Positions 6,490 to 15,343 of a DNA stretch of 64,000 nucleotides are shown here, in pieces. The translations under genes and the position numbers were made by a program. Within the stretch, counting starts at the first letter, position 1. The number at the start of each line of letters is the position of its first letter. This DNA comes from Marinibacterium profundimaris (GTDB taxonomy: Bacteria > Pseudomonadota > Alphaproteobacteria > Rhodobacterales > Rhodobacteraceae). Location: contig NZ_AQQR01000001.1 of assembly GCF_002210095.1 (NCBI RefSeq), forward strand, positions 1 through 64,000. The letters are read 5' to 3'. The notes under the pieces were generated by a model that worked only from the letters and a program-made list of their open reading frames with translations, made no database searches and was not told where the DNA came from.

Positions 6490-9000
6490 ATGATGAATCT
6501 TGCTGAATACCGTTGCACCGCCTCGCGCCTCGCCGATTACCTGCCCTGGGTGGCGCTGGTCGGGGAGGGCGTGGTCCTCAACAAGGACGGCTCGTTTCAG
6601 AGGACGGCGAAATTTCGGGGTCCCGATCTCGACAGTGCCGTCGCGGCCGAACTGGTCGCAGTCGCCGGGCGGCTGAACAACGCTTTCCGCCGCCTCGGTT
6701 CCGGGTGGGCAATCTTCGTGGAAGCGCAGCGCTCCGAGGCCTCGACCTATCCGCTGAGCACCTTCCCGGATGCGGCTTCCGCGCTGGTCGATGCCGAGCG
6801 CAAGGCCGATTTCGAAGAGGAGGGGAGCCACTTCGTTTCCGGCTATTTCCTGACCCTCGTGTGGCTTCCGCCTGCCGAGGACGCGGCACGCTCAGAATCC
6901 TGGCTCTACGAGGGCCGCGAAACCTCAGGTCTGAACCCTTGGGAACAGGTGCGCAGCTTCATTGATCGAACGGATCGTGTGCTGGCACTGCTCGCCGGTT
7001 TCATGCCGGACTGCCACTGGCTCGATGACGCCGCTACGCTGACCTACCTGCATTCGACGATCTCGACCAACCGGCATCGCGTGTGTGTGCCCGAGGTGCC
7101 GGTCTATCTCGACGCGCTCTTGCCCGACCAGCCGCTGGCCGGCGGGCTGGAGCCGCGCCTGGGCAATCATCACCTCCGCGTCCTGACGATCACCGGCTTT
7201 CCCGGCGTCACGACGCCGGGCCTGCTCGACGAGCTGAACCGGCTGGCCTTTCCCTATCGCTGGTCGACCCGGGCCATCCTCATGGACAAGCTGGATGCAA
7301 CCAAGCTGCTAACCCGGATACGTCGTCAGTGGTTTGCCAAGCGTAAGTCCATCGCCGCGATCCTCAAGGAGGTGATGACCAACGAACAATCCGCGCTGGT
7401 CGATACCGATGCGGCGAACAAGGCCGCTGACGCAGACATGGCCTTGCAGGAACTCGGCGCGGATGTGGCCGGCATGGCCTATGTCACCGCGACGATCACG
7501 GTCTGGGACGAGGACGTCCGCCGCGCTGACGAGAAGCTGCGGCTGGTCGAGAAGATCGTCCAGTCCCGCGATTTCACTGTCATGGTCGAGACGGTCAATG
7601 CCGTCGATGCCTGGCTCGGCAGCTTGCCCGGACATGCCTATGCCAATGTCCGCCAGCCACCGATCAGCACATTGAATCTCGCCCATATGATCCCGCTCTC
7701 GGCGGTCTGGGCGGGGCCGGAACAGGATGAGCATTTCGGCGACGCTCCATTGCTCTACGCCAGGACCGAAGGCTCCACCCCGTTCCGGTTTTCTCTTCAT
7801 GTCGGGGATGTCGGTCACATCCTCGTCGTCGGCCCGACCGGCGCGGGCAAATCCGTGTTGCTGGCGCTGATGGCGCTTCAGTTCCGGCGGTACTCCCGCA
7901 GCCAGGTCTTCGCCTTCGACTTCGGCGGCTCGATCCGCGCCGCTTCGCTCGCCATGGGCGGCGACTGGCATGACCTCGGCGGAGAGCTGACCGACGCGGA
8001 CGAGAACTCCGTCTCGCTGCAACCGCTGGCCCGCATTCACGAGACGTCGGAGCGCGCCTGGGCGGCTAACTGGATCGTCGCCATCCTGACGCGCGAGAAC
8101 ATCCAGATCACCCCGGATGTGAAGGAACATATCTGGACGGCACTGACCTCGCTGGCCTCGGCCCCTGTGAGCGAGCGGACCATGACCGGCCTCGCGGTCC
8201 TGCTGCAGTCCAACGACCTCAAGCAGGCGCTCCGCGCATACTGCGTGGGTGGGCCCTATGGCCGGCTGCTCGATGCCGAAGCCGAACAGCTGGGATCGGC
8301 GGATGTGCAGGCCTTCGAGATCGAGGGACTGGTGGGAACCGGCGCGGCGCCCGCCGTCCTCTCATACCTGTTCCACCGGATCGGCGATCGGCTCGACGGG
8401 CGACCCACGCTGCTCATCATCGACGAGGGCTGGCTCGCGCTCGATGACGATGCCTTCGCGGAGCAACTCCGCGAGTGGCTGAAGACGCTGAGGAAAAAGA
8501 ACGCCTCGGTGATCTTCGCGACGCAGAGCCTCAGCGACATTGATGGCAGCGCCATCGCGCCTGCGATCATCGAAAGTTGCCCGACACGGCTCCTGCTGCC
8601 GAACGAGCGGGCCATCGAGCCGCAGATTACGGCCATCTATCGCCGCTTCGGCCTAAATGACCGGCAGATCGAGATCCTCGCGCGGGCCACGCCCAAACGC
8701 GACTACTACTGCCAGTCGCGGCGCGGCAACCGGCTGTTCGAGCTGGGTCTCAGCGATGTCGGACTCGCACTCTGCGCGGCGTCGTCCAAATCGGATCAGG
8801 CGCTGATTGCCGAGATCTGCGCCGGGCAAGGCCGAGACGGGTTTCTCTCCGCCTGGCTGACGGCGCATGGCCTCGATTGGGCCGCCGAGCTGATCCCCGA
8901 CCTCACCAATCTTGCCATAGACGCTGACGGGGCCTTTCCGGCTACCGCTGTTGTCGAGGACGTCGAACCTGTCCTGAAAGAAGAGGAGATCACATCATGA
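6490..9000 (+). CDS. trbE: TrbE, VirB4-type conjugation ATPase
   Basis: At 836 residues this is the largest ATPase of the apparatus, needed for pilus biogenesis and substrate transport at the inner membrane. Walker A is GPTGAGKSVLL (about 448-458), with KSV rather than the more frequent KST, and Walker B is TLLIIDEGWLAL (about 640-651). The following KKNASVIFATQSLSDI belongs to the conserved VirB4 C-terminal domain. The N-terminal CagE/TrbE/VirB4 domain begins with LADYLPWVALVGEGVVLNKD. Two ATG codons stand in tandem at 6490 and 6493. The stop overlaps the trbJ start. Confidence 0.95.
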   Translation: MMNLAEYRCTASRLADYLPWVALVGEGVVLNKDGSFQRTAKFRGPDLDSAVAAELVAVAGRLNNAFRRLGSGWAIFVEAQRSEASTYPLSTFPDAASALVDAERKADFEEEGSHFVSGYFLTLVWLPPAEDAARSESWLYEGRETSGLNPWEQVRSFIDRTDRVLALLAGFMPDCHWLDDAATLTYLHSTISTNRHRVCVPEVPVYLDALLPDQPLAGGLEPRLGNHHLRVLTITGFPGVTTPGLLDELNRLAFPYRWSTRAILMDKLDATKLLTRIRRQWFAKRKSIAAILKEVMTNEQSALVDTDAANKAADADMALQELGADVAGMAYVTATITVWDEDVRRADEKLRLVEKIVQSRDFTVMVETVNAVDAWLGSLPGHAYANVRQPPISTLNLAHMIPLSAVWAGPEQDEHFGDAPLLYARTEGSTPFRFSLHVGDVGHILVVGPTGAGKSVLLALMALQFRRYSRSQVFAFDFGGSIRAASLAMGGDWHDLGGELTDADENSVSLQPLARIHETSERAWAANWIVAILTRENIQITPDVKEHIWTALTSLASAPVSERTMTGLAVLLQSNDLKQALRAYCVGGPYGRLLDAEAEQLGSADVQAFEIEGLVGTGAAPAVLSYLFHRIGDRLDGRPTLLIIDEGWLALDDDAFAEQLREWLKTLRKKNASVIFATQSLSDIDGSAIAPAIIESCPTRLLLPNERAIEPQITAIYRRFGLNDRQIEILARATPKRDYYCQSRRGNRLFELGLSDVGLALCAASSKSDQALIAEICAGQGRDGFLSAWLTAHGLDWAAELIPDLTNLAIDADGAFPATAVVEDVEPVLKEEEITS

Positions 9001-9779
9001 ATCGCAAGATCACGCACCTGTTCGCCGGCCCGTCGCTGCTCGCCCTCGCGCTGGCGATGCCCATGGCCATGTCGCCCATCGCAGCGCCGCCCGCACACGC
9101 GCTCTTCGGTATCGGCGGGGGGCCTTTCATCGTCTACGACCCGACCAACCACGCCGAAAATCTCCTGACCGCGGCGCGCACTCTGGAGCAGATCAACAAC
9201 CAGATCGCACAGCTCCAGAACGAAGCGCAGATGCTGATCAACCAGGCGCGCAATCTCGCCAACCTGCCGTATTCCGCGCTCCAGCAGATCCAGCAGAACG
9301 TCAGCCGCACGCAGCAACTCCTGGCCCAGGCGCAGAACATCGCCTTCGACGTGCAGAGCATCGACCAGATGTTCCAGCAGGACTATGGCAACCTTTCCCT
9401 GACGGCGACCGACCGGCAGCTGATCGCCGAGGCTCGGTCCCGTTGGGAGAACACGGTCGGTGGCCTACAGGATGCCATGCGCGTGCAGGCCGGTGTCGTC
9501 GGCAATATCGATACCAACCGCGCCGAGATGTCCGCGCTCGTGGGGAAGAGCCAGAACGCGGTCGGTGCTCTTCAGGCCACGCAGGCGGGCAACCAGATCC
9601 TCGCACTGCAATCGCAGCAGCTCTCGGACCTGATAGCGGTGATCTCGGCCAACGGTCGCGCCAACGCGCTGACCGAGGCCGAGCGCGCCACCGCTGCAGA
9701 ACAGGGCCGCATCCAGCGCGAGCGCTTCCTGACGCCGGGCGCGGGCTACCAGCCCGGCAACGCGCAAATGTTCAACTGA
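8997..9779 (+). CDS. trbJ: TrbJ, periplasmic VirB5-like conjugation protein
   Basis: A 260-residue exported protein. Residues 1-34 form a signal peptide ending at PPAHALF; the mature protein begins near FGIGGGPFIVYDPTNHAEN, the hallmark N-terminus of TrbJ proteins. The remainder is Gln- and Ala-rich and predicted to form long coiled coils (ARTLEQINNQIAQLQNEAQM, QLLAQAQNIAFDVQSIDQMF). VirB5-type proteins are minor pilus-tip components involved in recipient contact. The ATG overlaps the trbE stop (ATGA). The C-terminus AQMFN is typical of the family. Confidence 0.92.
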   Translation: MNRKITHLFAGPSLLALALAMPMAMSPIAAPPAHALFGIGGGPFIVYDPTNHAENLLTAARTLEQINNQIAQLQNEAQMLINQARNLANLPYSALQQIQQNVSRTQQLLAQAQNIAFDVQSIDQMFQQDYGNLSLTATDRQLIAEARSRWENTVGGLQDAMRVQAGVVGNIDTNRAEMSALVGKSQNAVGALQATQAGNQILALQSQQLSDLIAVISANGRANALTEAERATAAEQGRIQRERFLTPGAGYQPGNAQMFN

Positions 9780-9796
9780 GGCCGGGAGGGAAGACG

Positions 9797-10084
9797 ATGG
9801 AGGGGAAGGTGCTGGCCCGGATCGCGGCCATCGTGTTCGTGGCGATCGCGATCACAGCCACGGTGACCGAAATGACACGCGAGGAAGCTCCCGCGCCGGC
9901 CAGCACCGCGCCCGCGCTCCAGCCGTCTGCCGATCCTCTCCGCGCGACGCTGCGCCGGTGCCAGCAGCTTGGCGAGGCCGCTTCCAGCAATGCCGATTGT
10001 CTCGCCGCCTGGGCAGAGAACCGTGACCGGTTCCTCGGCCGGACGTCTGCACCCGAAGTACCACAGCGGTCGGGAGACCAATGA
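9797..10084 (+). CDS. trbK: TrbK-like small membrane or exclusion protein
   Basis: A 95-residue protein starting at an ATG that follows GGGAGGGAAGACG. It has one N-terminal hydrophobic segment (VLARIAAIVFVAIAITATV, about 4-22), a Pro/Ala-rich linker, and a C-terminal block with the paired cysteines CQQLGEAASSNADC (about 54-67) and a conserved-looking WAENRDRFLG. This pattern is seen in the TrbK-alt proteins encoded between trbJ and trbL; RP4 TrbK mediates entry exclusion, but that function here is only inferred from position and layout. Confidence 0.75.
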   Translation: MEGKVLARIAAIVFVAIAITATVTEMTREEAPAPASTAPALQPSADPLRATLRRCQQLGEAASSNADCLAAWAENRDRFLGRTSAPEVPQRSGDQ

Positions 10085-10087
10085 GAC

Positions 10088-11437
10088 ATGGGTGGAACCG
10101 GCGTCATCGACAACTTCCTGGGCATCTTCACCAGCTATATCGACAGCGGGTTCGGGCTGCTTGGTGGGGAGGTGGCTTTCATTGCGACCACGCTGATCGT
10201 GATCGACGTGACGCTGGCGGCTCTGTTCTGGGCTTGGGGCGCCGATGACGACATCATCGCCCGGCTGGTGAAGAAGACGCTCTTCGTTGGGGTCTTCGCC
10301 TATATCATCTCCAACTGGAACAACCTCGCCCGGATCATCTTCGAGAGCTTCGCGGGCCTTGGTCTGATGGCCTCGGGCACCGGGTTTTCCGCCGCCGATC
10401 TTCTGCGCCCCGGCCGCGTGGCCCAGACCGGGCTCGAGGCCGGACGACCGCTGCTCGAGAGCATCTCCGATCTGATGGGCTGGGTCGCGGTCTTCGAGAA
10501 CCTCGTCCAGATCCTCTGCCTGTTCTTCGCCTGGGTGCTGGTGATCCTCGCCTTCTTCATCCTCGCGGTTCAGCTCTTCGTCACCTTGATAGAGTTCAAA
10601 CTCACGACCCTCGCGGGCTTCGTGCTGATCCCCTTCGGCCTCTTCGGCAAGACCGCTTTCATGGCCGAGCGCGTGCTGGGCAACGTCATCTCGTCCGGCA
10701 TCAAGGTTCTCGTCCTCGCCGTGATCATCGGCATCGGATCGACGCTCTTCGGTCAGTTCACCGCAGGCTTCGGAGGCGTGACGCCGACCATCGATGACGC
10801 CATGGCGATTGTGCTGGCCGCCCTGTCTCTGCTGGGCCTCGGTATCTTCGGCCCCGGCATCGCCTCGGGTCTGGTGTCCGGCGGACCCCAACTCAGCGCG
10901 GGAGCGGCCATAGGTACAGGCCTTGCCGTTGGTGGTGCTGCGATCGGGGCCGGAGGGGCGACCATGCTGGCTGCACGCGGAGCCGGATCAGTGCTCTCCG
11001 GTGGCGCCGCTCTGGCACGCGGCGGTGCCACCGCGGCGGGCGCTGCCTCGAGCGCCTACACGCTCGGCTCGATGGGCGGAGGAGGTCTCCCCGGCGGGAT
11101 GGCTGGTGTAGCGCGCGCCGGGGCCGCTGCCGCGGCATCACCCCTCAAGAAGGCGTCCTCTCGCGCTGCTGGCGGGATTCAGTCCAGCTACGCCGAGGGC
11201 GTCAAGGGCGGTGTTGCGGCGACGGGCGGAACCACCTCGATGGGCACGGTCGGCGGCGCGGCGCCCGAGCCTTCTTCCAGCCCGTCCGCCTCCGATGGCC
11301 CGCCAGCCTGGGCGAAGCGCATGCGCCATAGCCAGGCCGTGAGCCATGGCGTGCGCGCTGCCGCCCATGCCGTCCGGTCCGGCGACAGCCACGGCTCGGG
11401 CTCCTCCGTCAATCTCTCCGAAAGGGATCGCTCATGA
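10088..11437 (+). CDS. trbL: TrbL, polytopic inner-membrane conjugation channel protein (VirB6-like)
   Basis: A 449-residue protein with a N-terminal start GVIDNFLGIFTSYIDSG typical for TrbL. Five or more membrane helices lie between about residues 30 and 275. The C-terminal third is a low-complexity Gly/Ala/Ser-rich region (about 275-449) with no hydrophobic span, as in other TrbL/VirB6 proteins where the tail is soluble. It is thought to form part of the inner-membrane passage. It starts three bases after trbK and overlaps trbF by ATGA. Confidence 0.92.
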   Translation: MGGTGVIDNFLGIFTSYIDSGFGLLGGEVAFIATTLIVIDVTLAALFWAWGADDDIIARLVKKTLFVGVFAYIISNWNNLARIIFESFAGLGLMASGTGFSAADLLRPGRVAQTGLEAGRPLLESISDLMGWVAVFENLVQILCLFFAWVLVILAFFILAVQLFVTLIEFKLTTLAGFVLIPFGLFGKTAFMAERVLGNVISSGIKVLVLAVIIGIGSTLFGQFTAGFGGVTPTIDDAMAIVLAALSLLGLGIFGPGIASGLVSGGPQLSAGAAIGTGLAVGGAAIGAGGATMLAARGAGSVLSGGAALARGGATAAGAASSAYTLGSMGGGGLPGGMAGVARAGAAAAASPLKKASSRAAGGIQSSYAEGVKGGVAATGGTTSMGTVGGAAPEPSSSPSASDGPPAWAKRMRHSQAVSHGVRAAAHAVRSGDSHGSGSSVNLSERDRS

Positions 11438-12123
11438 ACCTCTTCAGGCGCTCCGCCACCCATTATGGCAAGACACCTCAGCCAGAGACGCCCTACCAGA
11501 GGGCCGCGCAGGTCTGGGACGAGCGTATCGGCTCCGCCCGCGTTCAGGCCCGCAACTGGCGCTACATGGCCTTCGGCAGCCTGATCCTGGCGGCGGGTTT
11601 TGCTGGCGCCCTGGTCTGGCAATCCGCACGCGGCACGGTAGTGCCCTGGGTCGTTCAGGTCGACGCGCTCGGCGAGGCGCAGACCGTCGCCCCGGCCTCC
11701 GCCGATTACGAGCCGACCGATCCGCAGATCGCCTTCCATCTCGGTCGCTTCATCGAACAGGTCCGGTCGATCCCCGCCGACCCGATCATCGTGCGGCAGA
11801 ACTGGCTGCGCGCCTATGAGTTCACCACGGACCGTGGCGCGGCGGCTCTGAACGACTTTGCTCGCGCCAATGACCCGTTCACCCGCGTCGGTCGCCAACA
11901 GATCGCTGTCGAGGTGTCCTCCGTCATCCGGGCCTCACCGGGATCGTTCCGCGTCGCCTGGACCGAGCGCCACTACGAGAACGGTCAGCTTTCCACGACC
12001 GAGCGCTGGACCGCGATCCTGACCGTCGTGATCCAGACGCCGCGCAGCGCCGAGCGCCTGCGCGCCAATCCCCTCGGAATCTATATCAATGCGATCTCCT
12101 GGTCGCGGGAGATGAGCCAATGA
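11434..12123 (+). CDS. trbF: TrbF, VirB8-like assembly factor
   Basis: A 229-residue bitopic membrane protein. It has a short cytoplasmic N-terminus (NLFRRSATHYG, ETPYQRAAQVWDERIG), one membrane helix (MAFGSLILAAGFAGALVW, about 47-64) and a periplasmic NTF2-like VirB8 domain (about 75-229) with VPWVVQVDALGEA near its start and the C-terminal NPLGIYINAISWSREM. VirB8/TrbF nucleates assembly of the core complex together with TrbG and TrbI. ATGA overlaps occur on both sides (trbL and trbG). Confidence 0.95.
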   Translation: MNLFRRSATHYGKTPQPETPYQRAAQVWDERIGSARVQARNWRYMAFGSLILAAGFAGALVWQSARGTVVPWVVQVDALGEAQTVAPASADYEPTDPQIAFHLGRFIEQVRSIPADPIIVRQNWLRAYEFTTDRGAAALNDFARANDPFTRVGRQQIAVEVSSVIRASPGSFRVAWTERHYENGQLSTTERWTAILTVVIQTPRSAERLRANPLGIYINAISWSREMSQ

Positions 12124-13148
12124 CTGAACAGCATCTTCATGCAACCAGGTCTCCGGGCGTCAGGACGCCGATGTTGGTGGCCTTGCTGCTATCCGCATCC
12201 GTACTGGCGGGATGTGCCAGAAACCCGGTGCCGGAATTCAGCTACGACGAGTCCGTGCCGCCACTGCCCACTCCTCCCGCCTCGGCTGCCGAGGAGCGCC
12301 CTCGGCCGTTGTACACGCCGCCGGTCTGGACAGTGGCGCATGGCGGAGCGGCGGCGGGCACACCAACCGGTCGTGTCGAAAACGCCAATGCCGCCGCCCG
12401 GGTCGAACCGCGCCGCGAGGGCTATTACAATGCGATCCAGATTTATCCCTGGTCGGAAGGCGCCCTCTATCAGGTCTATGCCGCGCCGGGTCAGATCACC
12501 AACATCGCACTTGAGCCGGGCGAGCGTCTGACCGGCGCAGGCCCGATCGCCGCGGGAGATACCACGCGCTGGATCATCGGCGACACGGAGAGCGGGACCG
12601 GATCCAACGCCCGCGTCCACATCCTCGTCAAACCGACGCGGGACGACATCTCGACCAATCTGGTGATCAGCACTGACAGGCGGGTGTATACGATCGAGCT
12701 GCGTGCCCGCGAGTCGCTCTACATGCCCTCCGTCGCCTGGGCCTATCCGGCAGCGCCCCGTGGTGGGCGACAGGCTGTGGGAACCGCGCCGGCCATTCCG
12801 GCGCCCTCTGCCCGCATACATCGCTACGGCTTGCAGATCCAGGGCGAAAGCCCGCCCTGGCGTCCTGTCTCGGTCTTCGACGATGGCCGTCGTGTTTATG
12901 TCGTCTTCCCGGCTGGCATCGCCCAGGGCGAAATGCCGCCGCTCTTCGTGCTCGGTGCCGATGGAGAACCGCAGATCGTGAACAGCCGCATTCACCGGAA
13001 CATGCTGATCGTGGATCGCCTCTTCGGTGCGGCGGAGCTCCGGCTGGGCGCAGGAGACCGCCAGCAGGTGGTCCGGATCGTGCGCATGGAGGAGCGCGAG
13101 GCGGATGCGCGAACGGAAGGGGATGCGCGAAGGGGAGGGGCGTCATGA
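12120..13148 (+). CDS. trbG: TrbG, VirB9-like outer-membrane core lipoprotein
   Basis: A 342-residue exported protein with a lipobox LAGC (Cys 32) after a hydrophobic signal, so a lipoprotein anchored in the outer membrane is expected. The conserved VirB9/CagX region contains EGYYNAIQIYPWSEGALYQVYA, given here in part as YYNAIQIYPWSEGALY (about 102-117), DTTRWIIGDTESGTG and the C-terminal FDDGRRVYVVFP and HRNMLIVDRLF segments that close the beta-sandwich. It joins TrbF and TrbI in the outer-membrane core complex. The start overlaps trbF by ATGA and the stop overlaps trbI. Confidence 0.95.
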   Translation: MTEQHLHATRSPGVRTPMLVALLLSASVLAGCARNPVPEFSYDESVPPLPTPPASAAEERPRPLYTPPVWTVAHGGAAAGTPTGRVENANAAARVEPRREGYYNAIQIYPWSEGALYQVYAAPGQITNIALEPGERLTGAGPIAAGDTTRWIIGDTESGTGSNARVHILVKPTRDDISTNLVISTDRRVYTIELRARESLYMPSVAWAYPAAPRGGRQAVGTAPAIPAPSARIHRYGLQIQGESPPWRPVSVFDDGRRVYVVFPAGIAQGEMPPLFVLGADGEPQIVNSRIHRNMLIVDRLFGAAELRLGAGDRQQVVRIVRMEEREADARTEGDARRGGAS

Positions 13149-14266
13149 GTGACACCGATACCGCAGCTCCGATGCGTCTGCGCCCCGATCCTCCGCGCGT
13201 GACCCGGTTGTCGCGCAAGGTTCTGGCCGGTGTCGGGGCGGTCGCCCTGTTCGGAATTGGGGGTGCGCTGATCTATGCGCTCCAGACCCGTGAGGCAGGG
13301 CCGGGAGGTGGAGAACTTTATTCCATCGACAACAGACCGGCAGCGGATGGTCTGGAAGGGCTGCCGTCCGACTATACTGGACCGGTTCTGGGGCCTGCGC
13401 TGCCCGGTGACCTCGGGCGGCCGATCCTCGACGCGCAGGAGCGGGGAGTGCCCGTAGGCCCTCCGCCGATTGTGGGCCCGACCGTCGATCCGGAAGCGGA
13501 GCGCCGCAGGGCAGAGGAGGAAACCGCGCGTCTGAGCGGTGTCTTCTTCCAGACGGCGTCTGGCAGGGCAACGACGGCCGGGGCCGGCGTGAGTCTTCCG
13601 GGCCTGGGTGGCACCGAACAACCCGAAGGGAGCCGGCATACGGCTTTCCTCAACGGTCCGGTGGACCGGCAGACCGTCGCGTCGGATCGCATTCAGCCGC
13701 CAGCCTCGCCGTACATCCTTCAGGCGGGAGCGGTGATACCCGCCGCGCTCATCACCGGCATTCGCTCCGACCTCCCAGGGCAGATCACCGCGCAGGTCAC
13801 CGAGAATGTCTATGACAGCCCGACCGGATCGCTGCTGTTGATCCCGCAGGGAACCCGCATCATCGGCCAATACGATGACGGTGTGACGTTCGGCCAACGC
13901 CGCGTTCTGCTGGTCTGGAACCGCCTGATCCTGCCCGGTGGCCGGTCCATCGTTCTCGAACGTCTGCCAGGCGCGGATGCGAGCGGCTATGCCGGCCTCG
14001 AAGATGGCGTCGACTATCACTGGTGGGATCTGATGCGCGCGGCGGGTCTGTCCACACTGCTCGCGATCGGCGCGGACCTCGCCACCGATGACGAAGACCG
14101 CCTGGTCCAGGCGATCCGCGATGGCGCTGTGGACACGATCAACCAGGCCGGCCAGCAGATCGTCCAGCGTCAGCTGCAGGTCGCGCCGACACTGACCATC
14201 CGTCCGGGGTTCCCGGTCAGGATCATCGTCACCCGCGATCTGGTATTCGAGCCCGCAGGAGGTTGA
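13145..14266 (+). CDS. trbI: TrbI, VirB10-like core scaffold protein
   Basis: A 373-residue protein spanning the envelope: a short cytoplasmic N-terminus, one membrane helix (VLAGVGAVALFGIGGALIYAL, about 26-46), a Pro-rich periplasmic stretch, and the C-terminal VirB10 domain (about 190-373). Diagnostic segments are ILQAGAVIPAALITGI, SPTGSLLLIPQGTRIIGQYD and VLLVWNRLILPGGRSI. VirB10 proteins transmit energy from the inner-membrane ATPases to the outer-membrane pore. It is the last structural gene of the transfer operon. Confidence 0.95.
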   Translation: MSDTDTAAPMRLRPDPPRVTRLSRKVLAGVGAVALFGIGGALIYALQTREAGPGGGELYSIDNRPAADGLEGLPSDYTGPVLGPALPGDLGRPILDAQERGVPVGPPPIVGPTVDPEAERRRAEEETARLSGVFFQTASGRATTAGAGVSLPGLGGTEQPEGSRHTAFLNGPVDRQTVASDRIQPPASPYILQAGAVIPAALITGIRSDLPGQITAQVTENVYDSPTGSLLLIPQGTRIIGQYDDGVTFGQRRVLLVWNRLILPGGRSIVLERLPGADASGYAGLEDGVDYHWWDLMRAAGLSTLLAIGADLATDDEDRLVQAIRDGAVDTINQAGQQIVQRQLQVAPTLTIRPGFPVRIIVTRDLVFEPAGG

Positions 14267-14268
14267 TC

Positions 14269-14499
14269 ATGTCGAAACTGAAGCTTGGGCCGTTGCCCGA
14301 AGACAAGCCGGTTAAGGTGACAGTGGAATTGCCCGCGTCCGTTCATCGCGATCTTGTCGCTTATGCAGAGGTGTTAGGGCGGGAGACAGGGCAAGCTGTT
14401 GCCGATCCTGTCCGGCTGATCGTGCCGATGCTGGAGCGGTTCATGGCGACGGATCGCGGGTTTGCGAAGGCGCGGCGGGAAGACGTCGGTACCACCTGA
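14269..14499 (+). CDS. DUF2274 domain protein at the end of the trb operon
   Basis: A 76-residue basic protein, MSKLKLGPLPEDKPVKVTVE onward, with a ribbon-helix-helix-like pattern (VKVTVELPASVHRDLVAYAE) and the DUF2274 signature. An AGGAGG ribosome binding site overlapping the end of trbI decides the ATG at 14269; a TTG six bases upstream is in frame but less likely. DUF2274 genes regularly close trb operons in alphaproteobacterial conjugative elements. A DNA-binding, autoregulatory role is plausible from the fold pattern but not shown. Confidence 0.85.
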   Translation: MSKLKLGPLPEDKPVKVTVELPASVHRDLVAYAEVLGRETGQAVADPVRLIVPMLERFMATDRGFAKARREDVGTT

Positions 14500-14714
14500 C
14501 CGACTCGTCGAGGATTGCTTGAGCAAGGCGGCAAGGACTATATACCTTCTTCTTTTTCGTCCCCTCGACTGGGGAGACGTGAAGTGAGGTTTTGTCGTTC
14601 AACGCGCGAGGGAGCGTAGTTCTGTGTGCAGACCTTCTTGACGGTCCCGGTCACGATTTTCTAACGTGAACAGTGCGGGTTTGCGACTGGAACTGAAGTG
14701 GGTCATTATGTGCA

Positions 14715-15323
14715 TTAAGCTCTCACATCGTCCAGAATATCGGACAGGTTTTTCCGACTGTCCCAGACACGACCTGACCACTTGGCCGCTATTGCAGCTT
14801 TGACATTTTCAAGCGTGTCGTCGATCAGAATATGCTCGTGAGCTGGTTGTTGCGTCTTAGTCATTGCCGCGGTGAAGAAAGCCGGATCGGGTTTTGCGAC
14901 CCCTATATCCGCAGAATAGACGATACCGTCCACGTAGTCGGCCAGCTTCAGGGTGCTCATGATGTAATTTGCACGCTGGTGTTCCTGATTTGTTGCAAGA
15001 ACAATCTTCAACCCTCGGTCTCTCAACGCCACGCAATCTGCTAGGACGCTTTCATCCAGACGTGCGTCATTCTTGAACCAGTACTGCATAAACTGCTCTG
15101 TTGTGATCCCATCGCCCAGCCTTGGAAGGCATTGATCAAGTACGTCGCGTATATCGAGTTGACCGGTTACGACCTGTTTCCAGAAGGGTTTGAAGAAATG
15201 TTGCTGCAAGCCGGTGGGGTCCACACCCAGATCCTCTCGCAGAGATGTGGCCCATGAGGCGCCATCCCTAGGGCGGCCGTTGATCAGGACGCCATCGACA
15301 TCAAGCATTATGCAGCTAGGCAT
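14715..15323 (-). CDS. HAD-superfamily hydrolase
   Basis: A 202-residue HAD-fold phosphatase. Motif I is IMLDVDGVL (nucleophile Asp and acid Asp), motif II lies in KIVLATNQEHQRAN, motif III is VAKPDPAFF (Lys) and motif IV is ILIDDTLENV. The helical cap between motifs I and II is of the small alpha type. The start at 15323 (MPSCIMLDVDG) is preferred because GGGAC precedes it and the motif sits close to the N-terminus. The substrate is unknown. It follows the LysR gene by 20 bases in the same direction and may be cotranscribed. Confidence 0.8.
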   Translation of the reverse strand: MPSCIMLDVDGVLINGRPRDGASWATSLREDLGVDPTGLQQHFFKPFWKQVVTGQLDIRDVLDQCLPRLGDGITTEQFMQYWFKNDARLDESVLADCVALRDRGLKIVLATNQEHQRANYIMSTLKLADYVDGIVYSADIGVAKPDPAFFTAAMTKTQQPAHEHILIDDTLENVKAAIAAKWSGRVWDSRKNLSDILDDVRA

Positions 15324-15343
15324 TCTCAGAGTCCCTTTGAGTG